In this document: positions 38,220 through 51,275 of the stretch, piece after piece
How positions within the stretch are numbered: the stretch's first letter is position 1
Layout of the letters: every line of letters begins with the position of its first letter
Origin: Tubiluchus corallicola
Taxonomy: Eukaryota; Priapulida; Priapulimorpha; Priapulimorphida; Tubiluchidae
Assembly (NCBI GenBank): GCA_030141605.1
Contig: JAQGDQ010000426.1
Coordinates: 40,001-102,000, forward strand
Length of the DNA: 62,000 nucleotides
Reading direction: 5' to 3'
The notes under the pieces: model-generated
What the model was told of the DNA's origin: nothing
The model's input: the letters and a program-made list of their open reading frames with translations, nothing else
The model's database searches: none
Made by a program: the position numbers and the translations under genes

Positions 38220-38545
38220 GCATTTGTAAAAAAGCTCTACGTCGTCGTGTTGCACGGTTTCTCCTCTTTCCAAAGAGTCAGAAATTTATAAGTTACCCTT
38301 CAATACCTCACAAAGTGCCGTGGGGACATTTTTTCTACACCGTATTCCTATCAACGTGCGAAAAACATTCATTTTTTAACATTTTCACCCGCCGAACACC
38401 TTGATGAAAAAACGTCCCAAGAGCTACTGGTAGGACGTCTTGAAGGCAAGTTTAGAGCCCATTGCAAAGAGCTATCTTTTGAAGGACCTCCTTAGAAATC
38501 GGGATATACGATGATGTCTCTTTTACAAAAGCTTATACCAGAATA
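38220..38545. mobile_element. possible small inverted-repeat element
   Basis: Left TTTGTAAAAAAGCTCTACG and right (inverted) TTTGTAAAAGAGACATC could be imperfect ends of a 0.3-kb element directly after the minisatellite. No target duplication was found. Confidence 0.25.
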
Positions 38546-39263
38546 AAGCATTACGAGTTAATGCGGGTATATAAGATATAAGCTACGTATCGATATATAC
38601 GCTATATATTAAACGTATACGTAAACCTTATTACTGGTATAATTCAAAATCTATTTTTAAAATCAGTTTGCATGCAAGGAAAATGGAAGAAAAATATAAG
38701 TGAAAAAACGAATCTCTTGGCTGATCAGGCTATCGCTTTCACTCCCCACGTAATTGCACAATTAAAACAATAATTTATGCGCTGAAATTGAACTGTTTAG
38801 TCCGCGCCATTGAATTCAATCTATTTTTTCAGTTGATCAGCAAATAAAGTTCTGGTTTACATAAGCAAGTTTTGTTTGTTGGTTCGTGCATTGGGTGTTA
38901 TTTGATACCATGATCACTCTGAATTAATTCATTTCACCTCTATTCAATTCAACTGCACACATTGTACGTTGGGTGTTAACTGGAGTTTTCAGCTACGTGA
39001 GCAGTTTAAAGTAAAAATATTAGATAAACTAAGATGTTTCATCTTACTAGGTTAGCTTCGTCAAGCCTGGTGACCCTGTACTATTCTCTAACACTGAAAT
39101 ACTATGAGTTCAAACTGTGTAGAGCACACATACAAAACGTAATTTTACAATTCAACGGAAAATAATTTTACTAATTTTATCTTAATTTTTGTGTCATGGA
39201 TAGAAAAAATATGGTAAATAGTTTGCCTAGACATGAAATGAAATAAACCAAATAAATACAGTA

Positions 39264-39290
39264 ATAATGATAATAATAATAATAATAATT
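39264..39290. repeat. short AAT run
   Basis: About nine TAA units, 27 bp. Confidence 0.8.
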
Positions 39291-39705
39291 GTTGTAGCTA
39301 CAAATGTTTTGGTCCATTACTCCTTCTCATGGTAGTATATGCATTAGAAGTCACAATATATTAGACTGTAGTTCAACAAGCTAGACTACTTTTTCTACTT
39401 TGACATTGTATAGGTGGAACTTGTTATGTACACACGTCTCTGCTACATTTAAAATTTGACTTATAATTATACTGCTACCTTTTACTGACATACTGGCTTT
39501 TTCTCGACCCAATATTGTACCAACAATGTATGCATGTATTTTAGCTTTTTAGTGTAACGTAGTAATCTGTAGCTCTTATTTTTCTAGCACTTATTTCAGT
39601 AGTTTTGTAGAGGTAGTAATAGTAGACTACAGAAAATTTGTATTTTTTGCAGAATAAACTAACATAGATATGGGAACGCAACTTTGATTTGACCGTATAC
39701 ATTAC

Positions 39706-39773
<68 letters not shown>

Positions 39774-39780
39774 TAATAAA

Positions 39781-39874
<94 letters not shown>

Positions 39875-39905
39875 GTAACAACAACAACAACAATAACAAT
39901 AATGA
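39706..39905. repeat. AAT trinucleotide array
   Basis: About 200 bp of ATA/AAT units with rare AAC or AAA interruptions and a CAA block at the right end. Ile, Leu and Tyr homopolymer ORFs are artefacts. Confidence 0.97.
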
Positions 39906-40340
39906 TAATAATATTGAACTATTAATCTAATAAACAAGTTAAACAGATGCCTTCTCTGTATTATACAAGCTTATTGAAATAAAAATATTAACCATAAATT
40001 CCTTTAAGAATTATAAGATTTAATTTTTAATTTTTAAATTTTGTTTTATTCCTTAATTCAGTTCTAAAGCAACAGCATGCTTAAAATCATATTTTAAGTG
40101 TAAAGATAGGCCTATTAATTATTAGTTCACTACTGATAAAATAATTAGTATTATGTATTAAAGGTAGATAATAATGAAACTGACTCGTATCCATGCCTTA
40201 TAGAAATGCCGAATTATACTAATTTCTAAGAATAAAGAAGTTTTTGTATTAAGCATTATCGCCAAGTTAAGTCAAATTGATGATATTCATTAACTATGGA
40301 CAAGAAAATATTATCGAATGTTAAAAATTCTTTTTCGGTA

Positions 40341-40902
40341 ACTGAGTTATTTATACATGAATGAATGAATACTTGTAGCTGAGGTATTAATACACGAATG
40401 AATGAATACTTGTAGCTGAGTTATTAATACACGAATGAATGAATTCTTCTAGCTGAGTTATTAATACACGATGAACGAATACACGAATGAATGAATACTT
40501 GTAACTGAGTTATTAATACACGAATGAATGAATACTTGTAGCTGAGTTATTAATACACGAATGAATGAATACTTGTAGCTGAGTTATTAATACACGAATG
40601 AATGAATACTTGTAGCTGAGTTATTAATACACGAATGAATGAATACTTGTAGCTGAGTTATTAATACACGATGAACGAATACTTGTAGCTGAGTTATTAA
40701 TACACGAATGAATGAATACTTGTAGCTGAGTTATCAATACATGAATGAATGAATACTTCTAGCTGAGTTATTAATACACGATGAACGATTACTTGTAGCT
40801 GAGTTATTAATACACGATGAACGAATACTTGTAGCTGAGTTATCAATACACGAATGAATGAATACTTGTAGCTGAGTTATTAATACACGAATGATTGAAT
40901 AA
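40341..40902. repeat. 37-bp minisatellite, about 14 copies
   Basis: The unit is ACGAATGAATGAATACTTG plus TAGCTGAGTTATTAATAC, 37 bp. Some units are shortened to ACGATGAACGAATAC. It lies in hh intron 1, less than 1 kb from exon 1. Confidence 0.95.
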
Positions 40903-41134
40903 AAAAAAATAGATAATATATATAAATTAATGGATATGCTTTATAGACGGCATCAACTTAAACTTGTTCTTTATAATTCTGTTTTTCTGCTATGAGCCAT
41001 TCTTATAACAATTTTTATTTAACTGTTTTAATCTCGTTACGTTTAATTCATAATAAATTTGCAAATATATGCCTATCTTACGCTTTTGTGCACTAAATCT
41101 AAATAACATGTTACTGTGAGGAAGGTACTCCTAT

Positions 41135-41263
41135 TAAATGGCCCTAAAACATTTTAATGAGGCACCAGCAGTAACTCAAGCGCAATAACAGCAACGTCAT
41201 TCGCATAAAGTATGCCATCATGCAGCGACCTAACAGGAGGTGAAAATGTGAGATTTGATTCAG
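41135..41263 (-). mobile_element. small reverse transcriptase relic
   Basis: On the minus strand a short frame reads DGILYANDVAVIALELL, which resembles the YADD motif and the strand after it in non-LTR reverse transcriptases (LLYADDIALIA type), with N replacing the first D. Stops lie on both sides. It is a fragment too small to classify. Confidence 0.4.
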
Positions 41264-41688
41264 GAAAAAGAAAGGACATCCGACACCAATCCTTAGTAAT
41301 ACTTTCACGTAACACTTACATCTGCTCACATGTTCACTGTATCAATTGTCGCTCACCAAAGTCAACGTACTTACATTGCAATTTGAACAGTGATTATGGA
41401 CTTTGCTTCTGATAAACTGACACACGCTGTGGGGGTCTACCGTCAGTAGTGTGGTAACACTATCGGGGAAGCATAATGAACCAAACAGCAGGTTGCGTTT
41501 ACAGAGAGACGTTTCTCTACATTTTCACCTGCGTAACCTCGTATAAAAATCTACATTCAATGGCGTTTTTTTGCCAACATTGAGGCAGGTATTGTAGATG
41601 GACCACAAAGGAGCTACAAGACATATTTATACATTTCGCGCGGTTTTATCAATATTTCAGTAACTGCGTTACGTGTAATTCTTCTCAC

Positions 41689-41997
41689 CTGTGTCATGAG
41701 TCTATCGGCTCCCGTTCCCTCCTCGTCTTTGAAAATAATCTCAGTGTTATAATTGGGCACAAGATCTTTGAATCTGGGATCATCTCGAGTGATCTTTCCC
41801 TCATACAGACCACTTGCACCAAGAGTGTTCTCCGACACATTAGGCACATGTTGCTTATAAACAAGTGGAGTTAATTTCCTGGGACTCCGTCGTTTCCAGG
41901 ACCCTCTCCCGGGTCCGCAAGGGAGTCCACAGTCAGCGAGCAGTAACAGGATAAAGGCACTGGCGTGTAGTTTTCTGAAGAACAGGCCGTTAGCCAT
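41689..41997 (-). CDS. hh: hedgehog exon 1: signal peptide and N-terminal signalling part
   Basis: It encodes residues 1-103 and ends CAG|GTGAGA. The ATG at 41997 has a favourable context (ACAATGG), and an in-frame TGA lies 12 codons upstream, so the start is well supported. Residues 1-26 form a signal peptide with a hydrophobic core AFILLLLA. Cys27 opens CGPGRG, the palmitoylation site used by Hedgehog acyltransferase. A basic stretch WKRRSPRK (heparan-binding type) follows, then [20 protein letters not shown] and the calcium-site residues Glu92, Glu93 and Asp98 in DEEGTGADR. The signal fragment Cys27-Gly200 is 174 residues, the standard length. Confidence 0.97.
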
Positions 41998-42430
41998 TGT
42001 AATGACATGGCAATCTGAAGGTGTAAACCTTCAGATGAGATCCGCACATCACTTTTACAGTCATCCCATTTGTAAGAAGCTACATTGCTCACTGCTCGTA
42101 GAGTCGAGGGCTGCTGAGAAAGAGGTGATCGTCTACTTTTCTTTTTCCAAACGGAAGCGGTAGCCGTTTTGTCACCGTAAAAAGAACCGCGGCCTACCGC
42201 GACAACGGTATTCTTTCATAAACATCACATTCGTTATTTTGTACACATCACCACCAAACTCGAGTTAAAAATTACAATTGGCTAATAATTAACAAGTGAA
42301 AATATTTTTTCTTTTCTCTGCATGTAACATACATTATTTCGCATGAGAGACGGATACAAAGAATAATTTTTCCACGAATAACACTGAGTTTGGGTTAGTA
42401 TGGTTTGCTGCGTCTATACCTCGTTCATCT
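41998..42430 (-). promoter_or_regulatory. hh 5' leader and presumed promoter region
   Basis: Immediately upstream of the hh ATG. I see no TATA box. The stretch 42160-42210 is richer in CpG (ACCGCGGCCTACCGCGAC on the plus strand) than its surroundings. The transcription start is not identifiable from sequence alone; a further upstream non-coding exon cannot be excluded. Confidence 0.4.
42013..42036 (-). promoter_or_regulatory. perfect 10-bp hairpin in the hh 5' leader
   Basis: ATCTGAAGGT, a 4-base loop, and ACCTTCAGAT form an uninterrupted stem whose near side ends 15 bases before the ATG. If transcribed, it would sit where scanning ribosomes must open it. Its effect is inferred; the structure itself is plain. 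Confidence 0.7.
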
Positions 42431-42920
42431 GCGCGTAGTTTGCGCTCAAAGACTTTGGTCGCGCACGTTCATTGGTTGGTCGTTGTTTGCAGTCAGACGC
42501 CAGTTCTCAATGTGTTCCATGTAGGCAAGGCGTATAAAGCATTTGTTATATACAGCATAGGTAAACAGGCACTTTCTATGAGTGACATGCGCCTCAAGGT
42601 CCCAACATGTCCACCCCATCGACCGATATAGAACCGACACTGCAACTTTATTAAAGCAATAAAACACATAGCTGATGGTATTAATTGTATCTATAACGCT
42701 ATGGTGTTTGCCCAATTTCGCAGCCACACCAATGAGTCAGGCGGAATCGTCAGGGGCGGGATCAAAAATGTGCAACATCAGCTAGAAGGTTCTTTCACGA
42801 TGCTTCCAGCTTTAGACACAGCAAGACAATTACAATTGTGCAGGTCAACCGGTACGCAAGTGAATTTGAACTATTCGCTAGCTACCAAAATACACTGTAA
42901 AACAAACTATTCAGTGGTTA

Positions 42921-43955
42921 GATGCAAAGCTTCAATTAATTCTAGAAAATCTTAATAATTATGTTGTTATTCATTAACTACAAGTTTATTATTTTATGGT
43001 CCTATATTGAAATATAAAAAGATAGCTGTTAATATAGCCTAAGATAGCCTTAATATAGCTGTCTTAGGAAATAATGATCTGCTGAAGTTGTTATTATTCG
43101 GTAAAGATGAATTTAACTATGTTACTAACTGTAAAATATTCCAACGTATACATGACTTTATATTATGTACTAAACGCTTCCAGTAGTTTCTATCTGATAT
43201 AAAATGCATCAGTCTTAAATAATCGTGCATTAATATTTACTAACCGTCATTTTTTACTAATGTCTAATGTATCACTGTAGTAAAACTTTAGTATACTAAA
43301 GTATACTAAAAACTAATTATAGTCTATTCTTACTGCAAATGTTCTAGTAAATAGTGTATAAAGTCTGTTGTGGTGAAGATCTTAAATCATCTTGTACAAA
43401 CTGTCTGATCCAATCTTAAATAAATTATGTTTAAACTAAACTAAATATAAAAAGATGATTATAATGATTAAAATTAACCTAGTGGAGCTACTTAAAACTA
43501 GTTTGATTCACTTTTTGTTGTCATTTCTTTATGATTATGTTTTCAGTTTGACATGATTTTGTTTGCTTCATCCCAGCTTAAATCACCACTAGATTTTCTT
43601 GTGCTAACTTTAATTAAAAGGGTGGCTGATTTGCTATAGTTAGTATAGTTATAGATGCAAGTAATAAAAGCTTCAATTAATTCTAGAAAAGCTTAATAAT
43701 TATGTTGTTATTTGTTAACTACAATGTTATTATTTTATGGTCCTATGTTGAAATATGAAAAGATGATTATAATGATTAAAATTAACCTAGTGGAGATACT
43801 TAAAACTAGTGTGATTCACTTTTTGTTATCATTTCTGTTATTATTATATGTTTTCAGTTTGACATAATTTTCTTTGCTTCATCCCAGCTTAAATCATCAC
43901 TAGATTTTCTTGTGCTAACTTTAACTAAAAGGGTGGCTGATTTGCTAACCTCTAA
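42921..43955 (+). repeat. tandem duplication of a LINE-3'-UTR-like unit of about 300 bp
   Basis: Copy 1 (42921-43641, interrupted by 43024-43442) and copy 2 (43655-43955) share AAGCTTCAATTAATTCTAGA, GATTATAATGATTAAAATTA, ACCTAGTGGAG and AGGGTGGCTGATTTGCTA in order. Copy 2 then continues into 44060 as a typical non-LTR 3' end. Confidence 0.85.
43024..43442 (+). mobile_element. LINE-tail insertion with 14-bp target duplication
   Basis: The 419-bp insert is flanked by AAATATAAAAAGAT at 43010-43023 and 43443-43456. It ends TTAAATAAATTATG then TTTAAACTAAACT, a non-LTR-type tail. The neighbouring duplicate at about 43750-43765 shows the uninterrupted site (AAATATGAAAAGATGATTAT), so both borders are confirmed within the window. 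Confidence 0.85.
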
Positions 43956-44639
43956 GGTTTTTTTTTCGTCACCATTTGTATAACGACTAATAACTTATTT
44001 TGCTATGTACTTGATTTTTTCGTGTGTTACAAGAATAATTCATTAATTTATCTGAATCTGAATTTACTAATCTTCAGTGTTTCGCTTCCATGTATAACAA
44101 ACGCCAAATGTGGCTCTTGGGTTATCGTCTTGAGCGGTTTAATTCTGTAAAATTAGTTTGTAAACTCCACAACGACCTTTTGAGATTTACTGTTTGTTAA
44201 ATAAAAAGCGACTTTAATTATAGCCGATAATTAATTTAACGTTTGAAACATTACAAGGTAACAAGGTTAATCTCGTACAAGGAGCCTCAGACTTTACAAT
44301 AAATAACAAAATAGTGTTGAAAGAGCTTTTGCTTCTCCTTTTATTATTAGTAAAGCCTATAGCTCATTCTCTACGTTAGCCACATTACTCTAATCCACAG
44401 GAAGGCTTCGAAGTGCTCTGAAAATGTTCTGAACTCAAATGGCTTCCGTATACAACCTCTATTCCTTTTTTTATTATATTATTATAATTCTTTATTTAAA
44501 ATTTAATATTAAATACGCATATACAAATATTTACATAAAATACATACAGTGACCCTCTATTTGCAGGGCATGGTTAAAAAAACTTTGTAAATAAAATAGC
44601 TGTTACATTCGTAAGACTTTTATATACAAATAAATCACG

Positions 44640-45010
44640 GATATACCAATAATATAAAAGAATCCTATTCCTCTATTCCTTCTGCAAACTCTTCATTATG
44701 CAGCGCGTGTCAGCATTCCCAGAATAAATGATTTGCGCTGTCAGTTCCGATTGAATCCTGAGAGTTAAGCGTCTGTCGCACCTCCCCCGCCGCTTGGGAC
44801 CCTGACAAGCTAACTGCTTGTAAGATTTGACAAATTGGGATAACACCATCAATCGCCAGGACTGATTACACCTAATGGGCTGAACACAAACTACACAGTG
44901 GCGGAAGAAATGGTAACGCAAAACAATTTTTCTTTCACTTGACGTGTCTCCTTGCTCATGGTCAAACCTCATTTCAATAGATGAATAAAAACACCATAAT
45001 TCACATTGCA
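44640..45010. other. non-repetitive intergenic segment, possible regulatory DNA
   Basis: It is higher in GC and sequence complexity than its neighbours (for example GCGCTGTCAGTTCCGATTG and CCAGGACTGATTACACC). A 112-codon minus ORF spans it but has no recognisable domain. It lies about 2.7-3 kb upstream of hh. A conserved enhancer is one possibility; comparison with relatives would tell. Confidence 0.25.
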
Positions 45011-45375
45011 AATACTGTAGCCTGTACTAAATTGTTAAGACTCTAATAAGGAGAAAGCTGACGTGATTGCTGTTGTCTGGTTGTGCCCCCAAACACCTTA
45101 ATTGCAATCTGCAGTCAGTGCTATAATCAGTGCTGTAAATTATAAACTGAAGTTCAATTCACTATTACAGCTAATAAACCTGGCTGTCTTGTAGAATCAA
45201 CACGGATTCAGAACACAGACAAAGAAAGTTGACCTGTTTTCTTAATTAAGAAATTATTTAGTCAATAAATCAAGCTTCGTTATACGTGAAAAAAAGCAAC
45301 GAAAAACCATGAAATGTAAACGATCGTTAGATGAAGTCACGTAAACTACGTAAACAAAGTAGACGTCAGAAACAC

Positions 45376-45660
45376 AATCGTCATCATCATCATCATCGTC
45401 GTCATCTTCATCGTCATCATTGTCAACATAATTATAATCATCATCATCATCATCATCATCAACATCATCGTCATCGTCATCATTGTCAACGTCATTACTG
45501 TCATCATCATCATCATCATCATCAACAACAACAACATCATCATCATCTTCATCGTCATCATTGTCAACATCATTATCATATCATATCATATCATATCATC
45601 ATCATCATTATCACCATCATCATCAGTGATGTGAAATTCATCATCATCTTCATCTTCGTC
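45376..45660. repeat. ATC trinucleotide-rich array
   Basis: Imperfect CATCAT with GTCAT, CAACA and TCATA interruptions, about 285 bp. The His-rich plus-strand and Met-rich minus-strand ORFs are artefacts. Confidence 0.9.
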
Positions 45661-47880
45661 ATAATAGTTATCTTCTCTTTATTTCATTTTCCTCGTCATA
45701 ATCATCATCAACTTCACTTTTACGTGCTTTGGCATTTTGAAAGTCATTCCACACTGCAGAGACTACGTAACGAAAATGGTTGCGACGGTCACGACTCATG
45801 AATTTATGTAATTACTAGGGATAACAGTCTGACAAGAGACGGTAAACTAGCAGAGGTGCCAGAGGTGCCTTAGCTATGTTTGAATTGCTTCTATATCCTC
45901 ACTTAAGGAGATAAATGACCAAAAGCGATATCACAGGTCACTGGTGCTCTGGTGATACTGGTGCTTTTCTAACTAGTGAATACACTTGGCGATGCTTAAG
46001 TTCTGTCGCTAGGCAAGTACTGTAATCATCGTCACATTTGTCCAGGTTCAACTTTTGATTAAATTACTCGTATGAATGTTTCAGATTACCTAAACAAATA
46101 ACAGGTATCCAATAACCATCCCAGTTTAAGGAAACAATTACAAAGTCCTCAGCATTGTTTCGTTCTTTCAGCTTGAAGTTTGAATTGGAGGTTGCGTGTG
46201 AGTTCGTCAGACTAACTTATGATATTACCGTAACATACATACGGTAACGTTTGGGATCAAGCATGGATCCATGAGGCATACCAACACGAATTGATAACTT
46301 CAACACTGTTTGCATTGAGCTGATGTCATAAGGGATTATGTGAGCTTACCATTTTAGAAAGTAGTACTCTCCAATTCCAAACTGATTGACAACTTTCGAA
46401 ATAAGATAAATGCCTAATATTGGTTATCGTGTTCCTGCAGAGACATGGTAGTTTGATCAGGAATAAAAGATTTGTGACCAAAAAATGTCGCGAGCATCAA
46501 CAGTCGAAACAATAGTGAAGTTAAGGGACCTTGGCTAGAAAAAAATGCTAATGTCCATGTCAGGCAATGGCTAGTGAGTGGTCAATGTGGTTTCAGCTGG
46601 TCATAGTGTCCTTGATTCAGGAACATCAAAGATTTTAGTATTGATAGAAAAGTATCGAAAAAATTCGTATAGAAAAAATTTTCTCTTGCTATTGACATGC
46701 TGGGAAAGTTAATGTCAAACAAGTTAACAATATTCCTTAATAATCATTTTCACCATTGGCTAGCAATAAACTTACTCTAATTATTGCTGTTGACAGTTTG
46801 GCACTGGGGAATAGTGTGGAAACAGTTAAGAGTTTAATAGCCTCGCAAGGTTCCAATGTGCAAACCGTCTGCTTCCCTTATTGAGCAATTACCATTAATA
46901 TTGAAGAAAGCAGCAGTGAACGACCCCAGATAAATACATGTTAATATCTAATAAACTTGATGATGCAAACCTGAGTCATTGGCTAGGAGGGCTTCGTGCC
47001 AATGTTGGGTAGTCACACCTAGCCCTATTAGGGAGCATTAGGGCCATGATTGGGGCAATTTGATTGCAAACAGTTCTATTGACTGGTTTAATCTGAGGCA
47101 TAATGACACCGATGAATAGAGCACTCTAAGCTCGGATTTTACAGCGCTCTGCTTTATGATGTTAGCTCAAGAGAATTCTTTAGGCGGCTCGTATAAACAG
47201 AAGCAAACAAGCTCGCGGTAAGAACAGGTAAACGATCCAAGTGGAGAAATTCCTTCCCCTTTAGGCAAACAGAGAACAGTGAATGTAGACCACTCTGAAG
47301 CTATTCTTCGCCACAGTTTGAACACAGCCACGTTCGCACGGTTGCAGGTAGCTTGGGCGGACCTCAGCAAGCTAATTGTTGTAAAGGTCCCCAGTGTTTT
47401 CTCAAATCTGGTACAGTTCCATAGGGTTAAGGAAGAAAAAGCTACAGTACAGTTGAGAATAACCTTCGATGCAAACGTTCTCTCAAGCATTTTTATCGAC
47501 TCTGGTTCAAATTTTGAACAGCAGTCTGCCCCCTGTGTTTAGCCATGCGATTACTGTGGTAAATGGGCTTACACCATAAACACTTACCTTATGCCTGGTC
47601 TTAAATTTCGTAGCACCTGAATTTTCAAAATGCACTCCAGCTACTCTCTTTTGCTGAACTTGCTGTAGTTATAAAAAATCTTTCTGTTCATATTTATTTG
47701 GTGAATAGTCGCTATGTCGTACATTCGTTGCCGGATTTTGTCAGTTTATTACCACATTTAAAACGGCAGAGGTTCTACACTTTGCTAAAAGTGCTTTGGG
47801 AGATTTTATATCATTACGCTGAGCCAGTGTTCGAGAATAAGACTGCAACAAAGCATTATGTTTACGCTGCACAGCAGGGG
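45661..47880. other. intergenic stretch, no gene seen
   Basis: No domain, splice pattern or repeat was recognised. ORFs of 87 codons (plus, 47279-47542) and 107 codons (minus, 47167-47490) overlap on opposite strands, and neither resembles a known family. Confidence 0.45.
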
Positions 47881-47995
47881 TCCGACGGTCCAACCCAGGT
47901 TCGAGACCCGTTCACAACTGTTTCTTTAATAAGAAAGTAAAGTGAAATGAATTGATGTAAAATAAAGTAAAGTAAAGCAAATTAGGCCATGATTT
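47881..47995 (+). repeat. tRNA-like B-box with SINE-type tail
   Basis: CAGGTTCGAGACCCG contains a B-box, and the following sequence ends in a AAAGTAAAGTGAAATG / AAATAAAGTAAAGTAAAG tail, the layout of a tRNA-derived SINE 3' half. Confidence 0.35.
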
Positions 47996-48099
47996 CGGCC
48001 TGGATTAGGTGGTGCCAAGCTCGCAGTATAAACCCGGCATTTGGTTTGACAACTTGCCTTAAGCTTAGATTTTATCCTCAGCCGTAAAAATATTAATAC

Positions 48100-48957
<858 letters not shown>

Positions 48958-49249
48958 ACGCACGTACTCGAATCACAGCACCAGTTATATTTATAATTGG
49001 TATTTAAAGTAAATAGATGATGGAAATAAAAGAACAATGATAGCGTCTACATAATACTGTTAACTGACAAAAATTATTGACGCAGTATCTAAAATGAATG
49101 ATTAATAAACTTGCATACAGAAGATAAGATCTGAAGACATTTGATTGAAAGTTAAATTACCAAAATAATTAAAAAAGAATCGCACCAGACTCGATACCAG
49201 TGGCGGGTAAAAAGACAGCAGGTGACAGTAGTGGCAGCTGCAGGAGCAG

Positions 49250-49360
49250 TGGTACCGTAGTAGTAGTAGCAGCACCACCACCGCCTAAACCACCGCCACC
49301 ACCACCACCACTACCACCACCACCACCAACACCACCACCAACACCACCACCAACACTACT

Positions 49361-49392
<32 letters not shown>

Positions 49393-49545
49393 CGCCACCA
49401 CCAACCACCACCACTAACACCACCACCGCTACCACCACAACCACCACCACCACCAAAACCGCCGCCACCACAACCACCACTACCACCACCAACAACAAGA
49501 CCACCACCACCACTATCGCCACCGCCACCATCACCACAAAGTAGC
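49250..49545. repeat. CCA / CAA trinucleotide array
   Basis: CACCACCACCG-type units, a CAA block at about 49360-49392, then mixed CCA/CAA. It is strongly strand-asymmetric: C-rich on plus and G-rich on minus. Pro/Thr and Gly/Val ORFs are artefacts. Confidence 0.95.
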
Positions 49546-50849
49546 ACCCCTAATGTAGCAGCCTAGTGGAGCTGCCCAGTAGCTGGTTCCGAAAGTAAAC
49601 TGATCCAGTAGATAAATTTTGCGTTTTCTAAGCGTAAACCACAGTAAACCTACAGGACAAACTTGGGTGCGAGACAGACTTTCGGAGCTACCTGTAGTTA
49701 CTGTTTCGCACGTCGTTGACGCATGTAGCAATAACGAAAAATGTCAATTTTCCAGACAAGCTTTATTGCTTCGTAACTGAAGAGACGGTCTGAGCACGCC
49801 CAGTCTAACCTTAAACCTCAGCAGTAAACTAAGATTTTCTAAATGTTTTCAATCATTCGCGTTTCAACCTGAATGAAGATTTAATTTCTTATAAGCCTGG
49901 TACCTTCCTGCAGTTATTACAGTATTTATTTTTGGCGAGAAAGAAAAATTTTCTTAGACCCAGTAAAACTTATAATAGTTCCTGGATCAGGTCTGCAGGG
50001 TTGGCACGTCTGGAAAACACAAATTTGCACACAAGAGGAGGAAGTAATGACATTGAGAAGGTTAGGGAAAAAAGTAGCAAAAACGAATGTGTGAATTAAA
50101 ATGGCCGAAACTTGCACAAGTTGCTTTGTAATTTTGCCAGTATGGGCACGCAGTTGCGATATCTCAACATATTCAAAATTATTAACACGGATTTAGGTTT
50201 AAACATATAAATCAAACATATATAAACAACGATAATATATGTAAACATATATCACAAACATATATTACAAACATGATAATGTATGTAAAAATCCCACAAC
50301 CTTTTACAATACGAAAAAAATTATAACATATTCATAAGTCCGACTATTATTATTAGGACTACTAAACAAAATCTCGAATAGTAGACCTAAACGGTCTAAA
50401 AACGTATAACTATTATAATCGTGCAATATTTTTAGTTAATAACTGTGTAAGAATAATAGATAAAGTGCCTGCTTCTAAAAACTGCAGATATGAACTCATT
50501 AAAAATTGGGTAAGGATTAAGCGACGAGGCTTTTTTCCGCGTGCTTTACAGATACTGGTTCTTAGAAATGATCATAATAAAAATGTCTGCGGTTACACCT
50601 AAGTAGGGAATTTGTCGGCGAATTGTCGCTGGTTTGTTTTTCCTTTTTCGCTTGTTTACTTGCTATAATTCATACGTCACGTGACCGTCAGACCTGGATT
50701 TGGAGAAAAATAATTGTGAAGTTGAAAAGACGTAGTTAGTAACTCGCAGGATGTCGTGAGCGACGTGAACAGAGTCAATTCAGTGAAGGAAAGGGAAGTT
50801 TTGACAAGAAGAGGGGACCGTTCAAAAAGATTTAGAAATATGCTATCAA

Positions 50850-51275
50850 ATTATTCATAGAGAAGTTGATGTTTATTTTGACAAATTTTTCACCCTTGTA
50901 TCTTGCAATAGAACAAGGCAAAATCATTCTCTGAAGCTTTTCAAGCGAAAGTATTATTTGGTCAGTTTTTCTCAAATCGAGTTGTACCGATTTGGAACTC
51001 ATTGCCTGCATATGTTAATGGTGCACCCCTCGTAACTGCACAAAATATTAAGTTATTTAAAAACCGCTTATATAACGTTAACTTGCATAAGTTCCTTGTA
51101 CACAATAGACACATGTAAGCAGTTAATCTCTTTCTGTCTTTACCACACTCTTGTAAATATTCTATTTGTATGTTTTTTGCCAACGTGTTTTATATTATAC
51201 TGTTTTTATTGTAAATATTGTTTTTATTTATTTTACTTTTGGGTGTAAATGAAATAAATAAAATAAAACAATAAA
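50850..51275 (+). mobile_element. LINE 3' end, family 2
   Basis: The frame reads EAFQAKVLFGQFFSNRVVPI, then WNSLPAYVNGAP and NIKLFKNRLYN before a TAA. This is a Jockey/CR1-type ORF2 C-terminus (NRVV-WN-LP ... S-N-FK-RL) distinct from family 1. The 3' UTR is T-rich and ends GAAATAAATAAAATAAAAC. It is 5'-truncated. Confidence 0.75.

Noticed and set aside
40341-40902. Possible CRISPR or recombination array
   Set aside because: A plain 37-bp tandem minisatellite without spacers.
45331-45801. His-rich 156-codon ORF as a metal-binding protein
   Set aside because: It is the ATC trinucleotide array in one frame; the minus strand gives an equally long Met-rich frame.
47167-47542. Overlapping ORFs on both strands as a gene
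   Set aside because: No domain, no splice context, no similarity that I recognise; mutual antisense overlap is common by chance.
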